Assembly: GCA_018400295.1 (NCBI GenBank)
Contig: JAGYMZ010000003.1
Location: forward strand, 62,001-126,000
Reading direction: 5' to 3'
Length of the DNA: 64,000 bases
From: Bacteroidales bacterium
Lineage (GTDB): Bacteria > Bacteroidota > Bacteroidia > Bacteroidales > B18-G4
Shown: positions 1-8,423 of the stretch, in pieces
Layout: every line of letters starts with the position of its first letter
Numbering within the stretch: the first letter of the stretch is position 1
The notes under the pieces: model-generated
Databases searched by the model: none
What the model saw: only the letters and a program-made list of their open reading frames with translations
What the model was told of the DNA's origin: nothing
Translations under genes and position numbers: made by a program

Positions 1-796
1 AATGAGCACCTATCCGAACACAATTGGCATGGACGATCACCGGAATGCCCTCCTCTTTGACACGTTTTTTTGCCAGGGTCATGGCATTCATGGAATTAAT
101 GACATCCAGGCCATTACAATAAATAATATCCAGGTTTTTCATCCCCTCGAAATTCGTCGCTGCCCTGGGGTTGGCAGTCTGATCCTTCTTGTGGACAGAA
201 ATGCCATAATCGTTATCCTGCAATACGAAGATCACCGGGAGCCTTTCGGTGGAAGCTCCGTTAATGGCTTCATATACATAACCTTCCGATGTGGAAGACT
301 CTCCCTGGGAAGAAATGGCTACGGCATCCTCGCCGTAATAGTTGATTGCGCGGGCTACACCGGCAGCATGCAGTGCATGGTTCCCCGTACAGGAAGATAC
401 GTTATGGATGTTCCATTCCGGCTTGGCAAAATGGTTCGACATATGCCGGCCACCGCTGGCGATATCCCCTTTCTTGGATAAACCATTGAGAATGATCTCC
501 TCAGCGGTCAGGCCTGCAGATATGGCGGTAAGCATATCTCGGTAGTACGGGAACAAATGGTCCTTTCCCTTTTCAAAAACCTGGCCGATGGCCAGCTGGA
601 TACCATCATGGCCTGCATATGGGGCATGATACGACCATCCCAATGCCTGTTTTAAATAATTTGGGGCTTTATTATCAAGTTTCCTGCCCAGGGTCAGAAG
701 ATAATACCATTTTTTGAGCACATCCCTGTCTATCTCCTTTAACCGGTATACCTTGTCTTCTTTCCTGATCTTTAAACGTTTGTTTCGGTACATCAT
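1..796 (-). CDS. 2-oxo-acid dehydrogenase E1 component (thiamine-diphosphate dependent), 5' part
   Basis: About 265 N-terminal residues are in the window; the gene runs off the left edge. The reading frame opens with two adjacent ATGs (796 and 793) and has no stop. A thiamine-diphosphate site of the E1-alpha type is visible: the G-E-S-S-T-S-E-G segment followed by EAINGA stands where family members have GDGxxxEG...EALN. HAPYAGHDG and ASGGRHMSNHF also match E1-alpha enzymes. The family decarboxylates a 2-oxo acid and passes the acyl group to lipoyl-E2. In Bacteroidota the alpha and beta halves are often one fused chain of about 650-800 residues, which I expect here but cannot see. The substrate (branched-chain 2-oxo acid, pyruvate or other) cannot be settled from this part. 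Confidence 0.85.
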   Translation of the reverse strand, partial: MMYRNKRLKIRKEDKVYRLKEIDRDVLKKWYYLLTLGRKLDNKAPNYLKQALGWSYHAPYAGHDGIQLAIGQVFEKGKDHLFPYYRDMLTAISAGLTAEEIILNGLSKKGDIASGGRHMSNHFAKPEWNIHNVSSCTGNHALHAAGVARAINYYGEDAVAISSQGESSTSEGYVYEAINGASTERLPVIFVLQDNDYGISVHKKDQTANPRAATNFEGMKNLDIIYCNGLDVINSMNAMTLAKKRVKEEGIPVIVHANCVRIGAH

Positions 797-1000
797 TCGA
801 ATAAATCAATTAAAAATCCCATGCTTTGTCCTGTGATGGGTTCACAGGTTCAATAACCGGAAAACGGAAGATCCGGCCATTCACACAGGATGTCCCCACC
901 ATGTTCCGCCAGCGGCCCGTCAACCATTTTTCCTCAAAGAATAAAAAAATCGGCAAAAGCACCAAAGTTCCGTCATGTGTCTTTGGCGCCTGCCATCTAC
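797..1000. other. intergenic stretch with a weak minus-strand open frame
   Basis: These 204 bases separate the nitrilase gene from the E1 gene, both on the minus strand. A 65-codon minus-strand frame (1007 to 810) starts only with TTG, overlaps the nitrilase stop and ends 13 bases before the E1 start. Its translation is rich in Trp and Phe (EEKWLTGRWRN) and I recognise no family. It could be a gene remnant or chance. A plus-strand frame (826-1068) also exists and looks like chance. I see no convincing promoter or terminator hairpin here. Confidence 0.25.
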
Positions 1001-1804
1001 TTAACAATCCATTAATTTGTATTGTTCAGGCCTTCTGTCCCGGAACACATGATTGCGGGAAGTTATAAATTTATTTCTTGACCGGTCAATATGTAAGGAG
1101 GAAATCTGTATTTCCGTTCCCTTCTCTCCGGCCCTGGCCAGGATATCGCCTTCCGGGTCACTGATGAACGACCGGCCGGTAAATTCCAGGTCTTTTTCCC
1201 GGCCAGTACGGTTGGCGGTTACAATATAAAACCTGTTGCTTATTCCCTGAGCCGGAACCACCTTTTGAGCATACTGCATGACCAGATTAGAGGGATGGGC
1301 AACAACATCAGCCTTTTTCAGTCCCAACACCCTCCATGTTTCCGGAAAAACATAATCAAAACATATCAATATGCCAATGCGGGCCCCTTTCCACTCAAAA
1401 ACCTGAAAACCCGTATCCCCGGGTTGAAAATAATCCTTTTCATTCATAAACAGGTGGCTTTTCCGGTATTTTCCAACAATCCCCCCTGGATCAATCAGGA
1501 AGGCAGTGTTGAACAAGCGGTTCCCATCCCGCTCATTGAACCCGGTAACGATCGCAGCGTTTTTCTCCGCCGCAAGTTCCCTGATAAATTCGATATAATC
1601 GCTTTCTCCGGGAATTTCCGAGCAGGCATAGGCTTCTTCCATGGATGAAAAATTATACCCTGAACCGGCAAGTTCAGGAAGGACCAGCAGGTCAAACTGG
1701 TGTTTATCCTGTATTGCATCCCGGATGGTCCGCATGGACCCGGTGGGATCACCAAAAGTAGGAGTGAATTGCAAAAACCCAACCCTGAGCACAAGTTCTT
1801 TCAT
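1001..1804 (-). CDS. carbon-nitrogen hydrolase (nitrilase superfamily)
   Basis: This 267-residue protein has the nitrilase-superfamily catalytic triad: Glu44 in LPE, Lys115 in YRKSHLF and Cys148 in LICFD. The fold is a cytoplasmic amidase/nitrilase alpha-beta-beta-alpha sandwich, and the length is normal for a single-domain member. Such enzymes hydrolyse small amides or nitriles such as omega-amides, N-carbamoyl compounds or deaminated glutathione. The substrate cannot be assigned from the sequence. Its ATG overlaps the tsaC stop by 4 bases, so the two are translationally coupled and cotranscribed with the GT9 gene and dapD. A household or damage-repair role is possible but is inference. Confidence 0.85.
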   Translation of the reverse strand: MKELVLRVGFLQFTPTFGDPTGSMRTIRDAIQDKHQFDLLVLPELAGSGYNFSSMEEAYACSEIPGESDYIEFIRELAAEKNAAIVTGFNERDGNRLFNTAFLIDPGGIVGKYRKSHLFMNEKDYFQPGDTGFQVFEWKGARIGILICFDYVFPETWRVLGLKKADVVAHPSNLVMQYAQKVVPAQGISNRFYIVTANRTGREKDLEFTGRSFISDPEGDILARAGEKGTEIQISSLHIDRSRNKFITSRNHVFRDRRPEQYKLMDC

Positions 1805-2364
1805 TGTCTTATCACGTTAAATTCCCCGCCCTGCTCCAGTTTGATGATCTTGCTGGGCTTAAATAACTTCACCCGGTTCCGGTAAAGCGGGACAATGTAA
1901 TCTACTTCATTTTTGATTATATTGGAAATATCGCTGTAAACCACAGGATTAGGCTCTCCGGATATGTTCGCCGATGTTGATACGATCGGTTTGCCAAATG
2001 TCCGGATCACCTGCTGACAAAATTCATCTTTTACGACCCGGATGGCAATGGTGTTATCCGCAGCAACAAGACTCTTTGCAAGATTTCTTGCCTTGGGATA
2101 AATGATGGTCAGGGGGGTATCGATGCTTTCGATCAAATCACAGGCAATCTCAGGAACATGGGTGACGTACTGTTCAATTTTATCAAAAGAATCAACCAGA
2201 ATGATCATGCTTTTTTTCTCTATCCGGCGCTTGATCTTAAAAACACGTTGCACAGCCTTGCTGCTCGTAGCATCGCAACCTATTCCCCAGATGGTATCGG
2301 TAGGGTAGAGAATGGTTTTGCCCCGGGATAAAAATCCTGCCGTTCGTTTGACTTCTTCCTGCAT
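1801..2364 (-). CDS. tsaC: threonylcarbamoyl-AMP synthase (TsaC/YrdC family)
   Basis: The 187-residue protein belongs to the YrdC/Sua5 family, which makes L-threonylcarbamoyl-AMP from threonine, bicarbonate and ATP. This is the first step of the t6A modification of ANN-decoding tRNAs. Family features seen are the N-terminal YPTDTIWGIGCDA segment, the basic KIKRRIEKKSMIILV stretch that lines the nucleotide site, and STSANISGEPNP near residues 130-142. The length fits the short TsaC type, which lacks the C-terminal Sua5 domain. It starts 3 bases after the GT9 gene and overlaps the nitrilase gene by 4 bases, so it lies inside one operon. A YciO-type paralogue is a less likely alternative. Confidence 0.88.
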   Translation of the reverse strand: MQEEVKRTAGFLSRGKTILYPTDTIWGIGCDATSSKAVQRVFKIKRRIEKKSMIILVDSFDKIEQYVTHVPEIACDLIESIDTPLTIIYPKARNLAKSLVAADNTIAIRVVKDEFCQQVIRTFGKPIVSTSANISGEPNPVVYSDISNIIKNEVDYIVPLYRNRVKLFKPSKIIKLEQGGEFNVIRQ

Positions 2365-2367
2365 GTA

Positions 2368-3354
2368 TTATAAGCGTTTCAACAATTTTTCATTTGAAAT
2401 GGTCATCGCACATTTAAAATGGCCCTCCGGGCATTCACTGTGTCCATGCAAACCACAGGGCCTGCAATCCAGCGGAACATCGGTTTCAATCACCCGGGCA
2501 TCATCTGATAATGGCCCAAATCCAAAAGACGGCACCGTAGAGCAAAAGATTGCCGTTACCGGCGCGTTCATGGCTGAGGCCAAATGCTGGGGCGCTGAAT
2601 CATTCACAAAATTCATTTTTGCACCGGCCATGAGGGCCGCCGTTTGCAACAGACTTAATTGTCCGGCAAGGGTAAGACAATCCGGATGCCCGGAATGTTG
2701 TATGATGTCCCTGCAAATTTTTTCATCCTTGCCTGATCCGGTAAAAATAACTGTAATACCGGGAGGTACGGCTTTTACAAATTCCACCCATTTTTCAACA
2801 GGATACTGTTTGGTAAACCACAAAGATGCAGGCGCAATGCATATATAATCGCTTGACCTGTACTTTTTGACCGCATCAAAATCTTTTTTACCGGGGTACA
2901 ACCTGACCGGCCCTTTTTGATTGTCGGTGATGCCAGCAATAAGCCTGTGGTTCCTTTCGGTTTCATGCAAGCCCGGATCATGGAATACATGCTTTATCCG
3001 GCGGTTAAAAAACAAAGAAAAAGGGTTTTTATCAAAGCCGGTTTTATAAGTTGCGCCTGACATGGCCGTCAGCAATCCGGTTCCCCCATAACGCTGAACA
3101 TTGATCACATAATCGTACCGCTCTTTCCTGACATCCAGCAAAAGGGCATACAGATTACGGTACTTCCCGGAAGTTTTATCCCATACCAGTGTGCGACAAA
3201 CGAAAGGATGGCCCTGAAACAGGGCTTCATTCCCCTTTTTTACCAAAATATCGATTTGAGCGCCGGGATAATATCCATTCAGTTTTTCCAGGACAGGGGT
3301 AGCAAGAATAACATCCCCAATGCTTGCGGTCTGTATAACGAGAAATTTCAACAT
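2368..3354 (-). CDS. glycosyltransferase family 9 (heptosyltransferase-like)
   Basis: The 328-residue protein reads as a GT-B fold GT9 enzyme. The N-terminal FLVIQTASIGDVILATPVLEKL motif, with its acceptor-side Asp, is the hallmark of ADP-heptose:LPS heptosyltransferases. The C-terminal half has the FTGSGKDE nucleotide-sugar loop and FVNDSAPQHLASAMNAPVTAIF, where family members usually have DSGPMHLA. Members transfer heptose or related sugars to the lipopolysaccharide core on the inner face of the inner membrane. It lies between dapD and tsaC in an apparent operon, with gaps of 28 and 3 bases. The donor sugar is not certain. Confidence 0.88.
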   Translation of the reverse strand: MLKFLVIQTASIGDVILATPVLEKLNGYYPGAQIDILVKKGNEALFQGHPFVCRTLVWDKTSGKYRNLYALLLDVRKERYDYVINVQRYGGTGLLTAMSGATYKTGFDKNPFSLFFNRRIKHVFHDPGLHETERNHRLIAGITDNQKGPVRLYPGKKDFDAVKKYRSSDYICIAPASLWFTKQYPVEKWVEFVKAVPPGITVIFTGSGKDEKICRDIIQHSGHPDCLTLAGQLSLLQTAALMAGAKMNFVNDSAPQHLASAMNAPVTAIFCSTVPSFGFGPLSDDARVIETDVPLDCRPCGLHGHSECPEGHFKCAMTISNEKLLKRL

Positions 3355-3382
3355 TTACATAAATGACGATTATGCAATATTT

Positions 3383-4195
3383 TCATGCGGATACCTGATG
3401 TTCTCTCAGGGCATCGTTCAATGAAGTTTTTTTATCGGTAGATTCTTTTCGTTTGCCGATGATCAGGGCACAATTGACATCATAAGCCCCTGCGGGGAAC
3501 TGCTTTTTAACCGTCCCGGGAATGACGACCGAGCGTTCCGGGACCCGCCCCTTGTATTCCACAGGATTTTCCCCGGTCACATCAATAATCCTGGTCGACA
3601 TGGTTATTACGACATTGGCACCCAAAACGGCTTCTTTTTCAATATGTGCGCCTTCCACGAGTATGCACCGGGACCCGATAAAACAATCGTCTTCAATGAT
3701 CACCGGCCGTGCCTGCAAGGGTTCCAGCACACCCCCCACACCGGTCCCGCCGCTCAGGTGAACGTTCCGCCCGATCTGGGCGCAGGAACCCACCGTTGCC
3801 CAGGTATCCACCATGGTGCCGCTGTCCACATAGGCCCCGATGTTAATATACGATGGCATCATGATCACCCCCGGGGCAATATAGGAGCCATACCGGGCTA
3901 TCGCATGCGGCACGACACGGGCGCCGATCTTATCGTATCCGGTTTTAAGCCCGATCTTGTCATGGAACTCAAAGGGCCCTATGCTCGTGATCTTCATTGG
4001 CTGCATGGGGAAATAAAGGATAACGGCCTTTTTCACCCATGTATTGACCTTCCAGCCATCTTTACCCGGCTCTGCCACCCGCAATTTCCCTTTATCCAGC
4101 AAGCCGATCGTTTCACGGATGGCTTCCCTGCCTGATGCTCCTATTTGCAGGTTTTTATCTCGCCAGATGACTTCTATCCTTTGTTTTAAATCCAT
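3383..4195 (-). CDS. dapD: tetrahydrodipicolinate N-succinyltransferase
   Basis: The 270-residue protein matches DapD, which transfers succinyl from succinyl-CoA to tetrahydrodipicolinate in lysine and meso-diaminopimelate synthesis. A left-handed beta helix of hexapeptide repeats is visible at about residues 100-200 (for example GSYIAPGVIMMPSYINIGAYVD and the GTMVDTWATVGSCAQIG segment). It is preceded by the helical N-terminal domain and followed by the C-terminal GTVKKQFPAGAYDVNCALIIGKR region. The length is normal. It is the first gene of the minus-strand group that continues with GT9, tsaC and the nitrilase, and it has a good promoter just upstream (4213-4245). Confidence 0.95.
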   Translation of the reverse strand: MDLKQRIEVIWRDKNLQIGASGREAIRETIGLLDKGKLRVAEPGKDGWKVNTWVKKAVILYFPMQPMKITSIGPFEFHDKIGLKTGYDKIGARVVPHAIARYGSYIAPGVIMMPSYINIGAYVDSGTMVDTWATVGSCAQIGRNVHLSGGTGVGGVLEPLQARPVIIEDDCFIGSRCILVEGAHIEKEAVLGANVVITMSTRIIDVTGENPVEYKGRVPERSVVIPGTVKKQFPAGAYDVNCALIIGKRKESTDKKTSLNDALREHQVSA

Positions 4196-4212
4196 TGTAC
4201 GCGCTTCTGAAC

Positions 4213-4245
4213 CAAAATTAGATAAAATATTGCAAGATGTTCAAA
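4213..4245 (-). promoter_or_regulatory. promoter of dapD
   Basis: On the minus strand a TTTG (4245-4242) is followed after 21 bases by TAATTTTG (4220-4213), which matches the Bacteroidota -33/-7 pattern. The start codon is 18 bases downstream of the -7 box. It is interleaved with the ruvX promoter on the other strand. Confidence 0.65.
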
Positions 4246-4261
4246 CTTCTTTATAATTTTG
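4230..4261 (+). promoter_or_regulatory. promoter of the ruvX-def operon
   Basis: TTG at 4230-4232, a 21-base spacer and TAATTTTG at 4254-4261 fit the Bacteroidota primary promoter. The ruvX ATG lies 30 bases downstream. The element overlaps the divergent dapD promoter, so the two polymerases probably compete for the same 50 bases. Confidence 0.65.
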
Positions 4262-4291
4262 TTGTACTGAAATATTGATCAATCAAGGACC

Positions 4292-4717
4292 ATGGGCAGG
4301 ATAATGGCCATCGATTACGGGCGCAAAAGAGCAGGCATCGCGGTCACAGATGAGTTGCAGATCATTGCCAATGCACTCACAACGGTCCATGCAAAAGATG
4401 TCTTTGATTTTTTAAAGCAATATATCACCGAAGAGACCGTTGAAATGATCGTGGTAGGAGAGCCCAGGCAAATGAACAATACGGCGTCTGAATCTGTCCG
4501 TTTTATTGATCCGTTTGTTAAAAAGTTGAAAAAAGTCTTTCCGGATATACCGGTAGACAGGTTTGATGAGCGGTTTACATCCAAAATGGCAATGCAGGCG
4601 ATGATCGATGCGGGCATTGGAAGGAAAGCCAGGCGTGATAAAGCGGCCATTGATAAAATAAGCGCGGTCATCATCTTGCAATCATATATGGAGTCACGGA
4701 AACAGAACAAAAACTAA
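4292..4717 (+). CDS. ruvX: Holliday junction resolvase-like protein RuvX/YqgF
   Basis: The 141-residue protein has the RNase H-like fold signature of YqgF/RuvX. MAIDYGRKRAGIAVTD carries the first catalytic Asp near the N terminus, VVGEPRQMNNTASE follows, and the C-terminal DKAAIDKISAVIILQSYM helix contains further acidic residues. Family members act in pre-16S rRNA 5' processing and possibly in Holliday junction resolution. The length is typical. The gene precedes def by 16 bases and is probably cotranscribed with def and the TPR lipoprotein. The ATG at 4292 gives MGRIMAIDYG; the ATG four codons in is also possible. Confidence 0.92.
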   Translation: MGRIMAIDYGRKRAGIAVTDELQIIANALTTVHAKDVFDFLKQYITEETVEMIVVGEPRQMNNTASESVRFIDPFVKKLKKVFPDIPVDRFDERFTSKMAMQAMIDAGIGRKARRDKAAIDKISAVIILQSYMESRKQNKN

Positions 4718-4733
4718 GGCAGGAGGAAAAAAG

Positions 4734-5309
4734 ATGTTACCCATCGTTGCATACGGACACCCGGTATTAAGGAAAATATCCCGGGAAATCGGCCGGGACC
4801 ATCCCGGTCTCCAGGATTTGATCCATAACATGTTCGAAACCATGTACGAATCCGTTGGGGTTGGCCTTGCCGCCCCGCAGGTCAACCGTTCCATACGCCT
4901 TTTCATTGTAGATGCCTCTGCATACGGGGATAAAATACCGGAAGCAGCCGGTTTCAAAAAGGTATTCATAAACCCTGAGATACTTGAAGAAAGCGGTGAA
5001 GAACACTCCATTGATGAGGGTTGCCTGAGCATTCCGCACATACGTGAAGACGTAACCCGCCAGGAAAAAGTCAGGATCAAATATTACGATGAACACTGGG
5101 CGTTCCATGAAGAGCAATATGGCGGCATCGTTGCACGGATCATACAACACGAATACGATCATCTTGAGGGCATATTGTTCACCGACAAAATCAGCTCCCT
5201 GCGTAAAACCCTTATTCGAAAGAAATTACATGACATCACAAAGGGAAAGGTCAACACAGATTATAAAATGATCTTTGCCCCCAGGCGTAAAAAATTATCC
5301 AACGCATAA
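4734..5309 (+). CDS. def: peptide deformylase
   Basis: The 191-residue enzyme removes the formyl group from the N-terminal methionine of new proteins. All three family motifs are present: GVGLAAPQ (42-49), EGCLSIP (95-101) with metal ligand Cys97, and QHEYDHLEG (138-146) with metal ligands His139 and His143 and catalytic Glu140. A loop of about 17 residues between motifs 1 and 2 (ASAYGDKIPEAAGFKK) is longer than in E. coli Def and usual for Bacteroidota. A GGAGG-like stretch lies before the ATG (gcaggagg at 4721-4728), one of the clearer ribosome binding sites in the window. Confidence 0.96.
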   Translation: MLPIVAYGHPVLRKISREIGRDHPGLQDLIHNMFETMYESVGVGLAAPQVNRSIRLFIVDASAYGDKIPEAAGFKKVFINPEILEESGEEHSIDEGCLSIPHIREDVTRQEKVRIKYYDEHWAFHEEQYGGIVARIIQHEYDHLEGILFTDKISSLRKTLIRKKLHDITKGKVNTDYKMIFAPRRKKLSNA

Positions 5310-5329
5310 ATCAATTAATGTACCGTACC

Positions 5330-5863
5330 ATGAAAACAAGAAACATCCTTTTTCTTTTACTGTCTGCTGGCCTTATGGCCTCTTGCGGTTCCGGCAGGGA
5401 CAAAGCAGTGGCAGAGATCAAAGATTTTGAAGATGCCCTTTTTAACGACAAGGGCGGCATTGTCAGCAGGGAAAAAGCCGATGATATCGTGACGATGTAT
5501 GTTGACTTTTCAGAAACCTATCCGGAGGATTCACTGGCCGTGGAATACCTTTTCAAGGCAGCAGATATCTCCATGAACATGAACAGGCCGGTGAAGGCCG
5601 TAGAACTTTACAGCCTGATCAGGGAGGACTATCCGGACTTCCGGAAAGCACCGGAATGCCTTTTCCTGAAAGGATATGTATATGAAAACTACATGAACGA
5701 CCTGGAAAAGGCCAGGGCCATTTACACGGAATTCATTGAAAAATATCCCGATAATGATTTTGCCGACGATGCAGAGATCTCCATCCGCAACTTAGGCAAA
5801 TCACCCGAAGAGCTCATCAAAGAATTCGAAGAAAAAATGGACACGCAGGAAAGCGCTGAATAA
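5330..5863 (+). CDS. tetratricopeptide-repeat lipoprotein
   Basis: The protein of about 177 residues begins MKTRNILFLLLSAGLMASC, a lipoprotein signal peptide with a lipobox ending at Cys19. An ATG at 5318 adds four residues that do not help the signal, so 5330 is preferred. The mature part is acidic and helical. It holds TPR-like units (AVEYLFKAADISMNMNRPVKAVELYSLI, then APECLFLKGYVYENYMNDLEKARAIYTEFI), resembling the outer-membrane lipoproteins that scaffold envelope assembly. The exact partner is unknown. It follows def by 20 bases and looks like the last gene of that operon. Confidence 0.75.
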   Translation: MKTRNILFLLLSAGLMASCGSGRDKAVAEIKDFEDALFNDKGGIVSREKADDIVTMYVDFSETYPEDSLAVEYLFKAADISMNMNRPVKAVELYSLIREDYPDFRKAPECLFLKGYVYENYMNDLEKARAIYTEFIEKYPDNDFADDAEISIRNLGKSPEELIKEFEEKMDTQESAE

Positions 5864-5903
5864 AAAAAGAAGCGGCTGCCTTAAGATCAGGACAATACAG
5901 CCG
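5862..5903 (-). terminator. possible terminator of rny
   Basis: On the minus strand CGGCTG (5903-5898) pairs with CAGCCG (5878-5873) around a 19-base loop and is followed by a T-rich run (5870-5862). The loop is long and the stem short, so this is moderate evidence. The site overlaps the stop codon of the convergent TPR gene. Confidence 0.4.
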
Positions 5904-5955
5904 GCCTGTGGTCATTTATGCAAACAGCGCTGATATTCCCGGCAATTTCACACGA

Positions 5956-7500
5956 TCATTTGGCATAGCTGATGGCCCGGGTCTCCCTGATGACAGTTAT
6001 CTTGATCTGCCCGGGATAGGTCATTTCATCCTGGATTTTCTTCGAGAGATCATAGGAAATGGCATTGGCCTCCTCGTCGGTAACTTTTTCCGCCCCCACG
6101 ATCACCCGCAATTCCCTTCCGGCCTGCACTGCGTATGTTTTAACAACGCCCGGGTAGGTAAGCGCCAGTTCCTCCAGCTTATTCAATCGCTGAATGTAGG
6201 CTTCCGCAACCTCCCTGCGGGCGCCCGGACGGGCACCGGAAATGGCATCACAAACCTGCACAATGGGGGCGATCAGGGATTCCATCTCTGCTTCATCGTG
6301 GTGGGCACCAATAGCATTGCATATTTCCGGTATTTCCTTATATTTTTCTGCCAGCTTCATCCCTACCAGCGCATGAGGGCTCTCGGGATCATTATCTGCA
6401 ACCTTTCCAATATCATGCAGCAACCCTGCCCGCTTTGCCTTTTTTGTACTCAGGCCGAGTTCGGCAGACATCGTGGCAGAGAGGTTCGCCACCTCAATAC
6501 TGTGCTGCAAAAGGTTTTGGCCATACGAAGAACGATACCTCATTCTTCCGATCAGTCGTATCAACTCATGATGCATATTGTGAATGCCCAGGTCAATAAC
6601 CGTCCTTTTTCCGGTTTCAATGATCTCCTGGTCAACCTGTTTCCTGGTTTTGGCAACCACCTCCTCAATGCGGGCAGGATGAATGCGTCCGTCGGTAACC
6701 AGCTTATGCAGGGAAAGCCGGGCAATTTCCCGCCGGATGGGATCAAATCCGGATAAGATAATAGCTTCCGGTGAATCGTCGATAATGATCTCTATGCCGG
6801 TAAGCGATTCCAGCGCCCGGATATTTCTTCCTTCCCGGCCTATGATCCTCCCTTTGATCTCATCGTTATCCAGGTGAAACACCGACACGGTATTTTCTAT
6901 GGCATGCTCGGCAGCGGTCCTTTGAAGCGTCTGAATGACAATTTTCTTGGCTTCCATATTGGCCGACATTTTCGCTTCCTCCACGATATCCTTTACAAAG
7001 AACATGGCCTCGGATTTCGCTTCTTCTTTCATTGATTCCATCAATTGCTCTTTGGCCTCTTCGGATGAAAGACCGGATATTTTCTCCAGTTGCTCGATCT
7101 GCTTCTTGCGACTGTTTTCGAGCTCCGCTTGTTTTTTCTCCACAATTTCCAGCTGGGAACCCAAATTCTCCCGGATGGAATCCACCTCTTTCTGTTTCCG
7201 CTGTATGTCCTCAAGTTTCTGGGAGATCCCGGCTTCTTTTTGTTTCAGCCGGCTTTCATTTTTTTGCAGGGCACTGTTGCGTTCGTTGATAACTTTTTCA
7301 TGCTCCGCTTTTAGTTGTAAAAATTTCTCTTTGGCCTGCAGTATTTTATCTTTTTTAATGACTTCTGCTTTTTCCCGGGCCTCTTTCAGGACAACCCCGC
7401 TCTTTTTTTCGATGGCCTTCCTTAATATTGTAGATGCCAGCAAGATGCCAAGCAACAGGGCTCCGATGCCAACGATCACAACAATCAGTGTATACGACAT
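5956..7500 (-). CDS. rny: ribonuclease Y
   Basis: The 514-residue protein matches RNase Y, a membrane-anchored endoribonuclease that starts mRNA decay. A transmembrane helix covers residues 3-24 and a long coiled coil runs from about 30 to 180. A KH RNA-binding domain follows with [10 protein letters not shown] at 217-226, and an HD metal-dependent phosphohydrolase domain with the His362-Asp363 pair in LLHDIGK. The C-terminal region ends [17 protein letters not shown] as in other family members. The length is normal. It lies downstream of the 6S RNA candidate and zapA on the same strand. Confidence 0.96.
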   Translation of the reverse strand: MSYTLIVVIVGIGALLLGILLASTILRKAIEKKSGVVLKEAREKAEVIKKDKILQAKEKFLQLKAEHEKVINERNSALQKNESRLKQKEAGISQKLEDIQRKQKEVDSIRENLGSQLEIVEKKQAELENSRKKQIEQLEKISGLSSEEAKEQLMESMKEEAKSEAMFFVKDIVEEAKMSANMEAKKIVIQTLQRTAAEHAIENTVSVFHLDNDEIKGRIIGREGRNIRALESLTGIEIIIDDSPEAIILSGFDPIRREIARLSLHKLVTDGRIHPARIEEVVAKTRKQVDQEIIETGKRTVIDLGIHNMHHELIRLIGRMRYRSSYGQNLLQHSIEVANLSATMSAELGLSTKKAKRAGLLHDIGKVADNDPESPHALVGMKLAEKYKEIPEICNAIGAHHDEAEMESLIAPIVQVCDAISGARPGARREVAEAYIQRLNKLEELALTYPGVVKTYAVQAGRELRVIVGAEKVTDEEANAISYDLSKKIQDEMTYPGQIKITVIRETRAISYAK

Positions 7501-7553
7501 GGTACGTAGTTTTTTGGTTTGACATTTTTCGTGTGGCCAGCAGCAGTGGAAAT

Positions 7554-7754
7554 AAAAAAACCCGCATTAGATTCAGGAGTTTTGAAAAAACCCCTAGATT
7601 ACATGGATAGGGCCGCCAAGCCGTTCGAACTTCCACTGTCCGCCTTGCGGCGAAACCCCGGAAAACCGGGGTTGAGGCCTGCTCTAGCGACTTATGAGCT
7701 AGTCGCCCTAATGATTATAATGTTGAGTTTTTAAACTGTTTGAATTAATGCGGG
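7554..7754 (-). ncRNA. ssrS: 6S RNA candidate (6S-Flavo type)
   Basis: About 200 bases between zapA and rny fold into one long rod. The ends pair as CCCGCATTA (7754-7746) with TAATGCGGG (7569-7561), then ATTCA with TGAAT and AGTTT with AAACT, separated by small bulges. The distal part has a strong GC hairpin (AACCCCGG ... CCGGGGTT, about 7652-7671). On the minus strand the closing stem is followed directly by seven T residues (7560-7554), giving a natural terminator; the plus strand has none. 6S RNA sequesters housekeeping RNA polymerase. Linkage of ssrS to zapA is known in proteobacteria, and a 6S family is described in Bacteroidetes. I could not run a covariance search. Confidence 0.72.
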
Positions 7755-7791
7755 TATGTTGTAAATATTTTTCAAAGAACGTGCCGGTGTT

Positions 7792-8079
7792 TTAAAGAAT
7801 CGTTTCTGATAAAATCTCATCAATGCTTTTCAACCTATGGTATACCTGTTCGTTGCGCATATCCAGCGCTTCCTGGTATTTAACCGAGCCGGTTGCAAAG
7901 CGCAGGGCTACCATAGACAACAGATCCTGTATGTCCTTGTATGCATACTTTTTTGAATAATCTTTAATCTTTTCATTTATTAATTTGGCCGCTTTTCTCA
8001 CCCTTTCCTCTTCCTCCGGCTTAATGTTCATCCGGAAACTCCTCCCCGCTATTTGAACTGATATGGTTAATTGGTCCAT
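7792..8079 (-). CDS. zapA: cell division protein ZapA
   Basis: The 95-residue protein matches the ZapA family, which bundles FtsZ filaments at the division ring. The N-terminal globular part has LTISVQIAGRSFRMNIKPEEEERVRKAAKLINEKI, and a helical C-terminal part (residues about 45-95) would form the dimer/tetramer coiled coil. The position next to a coiled-coil protein, the 6S RNA candidate and rny is the usual arrangement as I recall it for Bacteroidota. It starts 24 bases after the upstream coiled-coil gene and likely shares its promoter. Confidence 0.9.
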   Translation of the reverse strand: MDQLTISVQIAGRSFRMNIKPEEEERVRKAAKLINEKIKDYSKKYAYKDIQDLLSMVALRFATGSVKYQEALDMRNEQVYHRLKSIDEILSETIL

Positions 8080-8103
8080 TGGGTTTATGTTTGGCCCGAG
8101 ATC

Positions 8104-8391
8104 TTATCTGTTCAATACTCCTATACACCGGTCAATGTCCCGCAAAATCCCGTCAATCTTCCGTCTCGCCTCCGCTTTTTCATCTGTATTTTCCACTGCT
8201 TTGGCGATGCTCAATAATTTTATTCTGTTTTTTAATTCGTTGATCTCTTTTTCCTGGTCGGCGATGATTCTGTTAAGCCCGCCAACCCGGCCGGTTAAAT
8301 CTGAATTCTCTTTTTTTACCTTCTGAAGCTTCTCAATGAGCTTACCAGCCTTCTCTTCAATGGAAGAAATCAACTCACTGTTCGAATTCAT
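8104..8391 (-). CDS. small coiled-coil protein upstream of zapA
   Basis: The 95-residue protein is almost wholly helical and charged. It has heptad-like stretches (residues 8-65: IEEKAGKLIEKLQKVKKENS, then IIADQEKEINELKNRIKLL) and no signal peptide. I do not recognise a named family. Coiled-coil proteins of this size beside zapA are common in Bacteroidota, and a role with ZapA at the division ring, similar to ZapB, is a reasonable inference only. It is the first gene of the group and has a perfect-spacing promoter at 8424-8454. Confidence 0.7.
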   Translation of the reverse strand: MNSNSELISSIEEKAGKLIEKLQKVKKENSDLTGRVGGLNRIIADQEKEINELKNRIKLLSIAKAVENTDEKAEARRKIDGILRDIDRCIGVLNR

Positions 8392-8423
8392 AGGTAATCA
8401 ACATACGTTTGATATAGAATTTA

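Noticed and set aside
5908-6756. 282-codon plus-strand open frame
   Set aside because: It lies wholly antisense to rny, whose domains are all intact. The translation has no family features and the length is explained by codon bias of rny on the other strand.
7560-7754. tRNA or riboswitch in the zapA-rny gap
   Set aside because: The GTTCGAA string at about 7622-7628 recalls a T-arm, but no acceptor stem, anticodon arm or CCA fits. The long closing stem and terminal T run favour 6S RNA instead.
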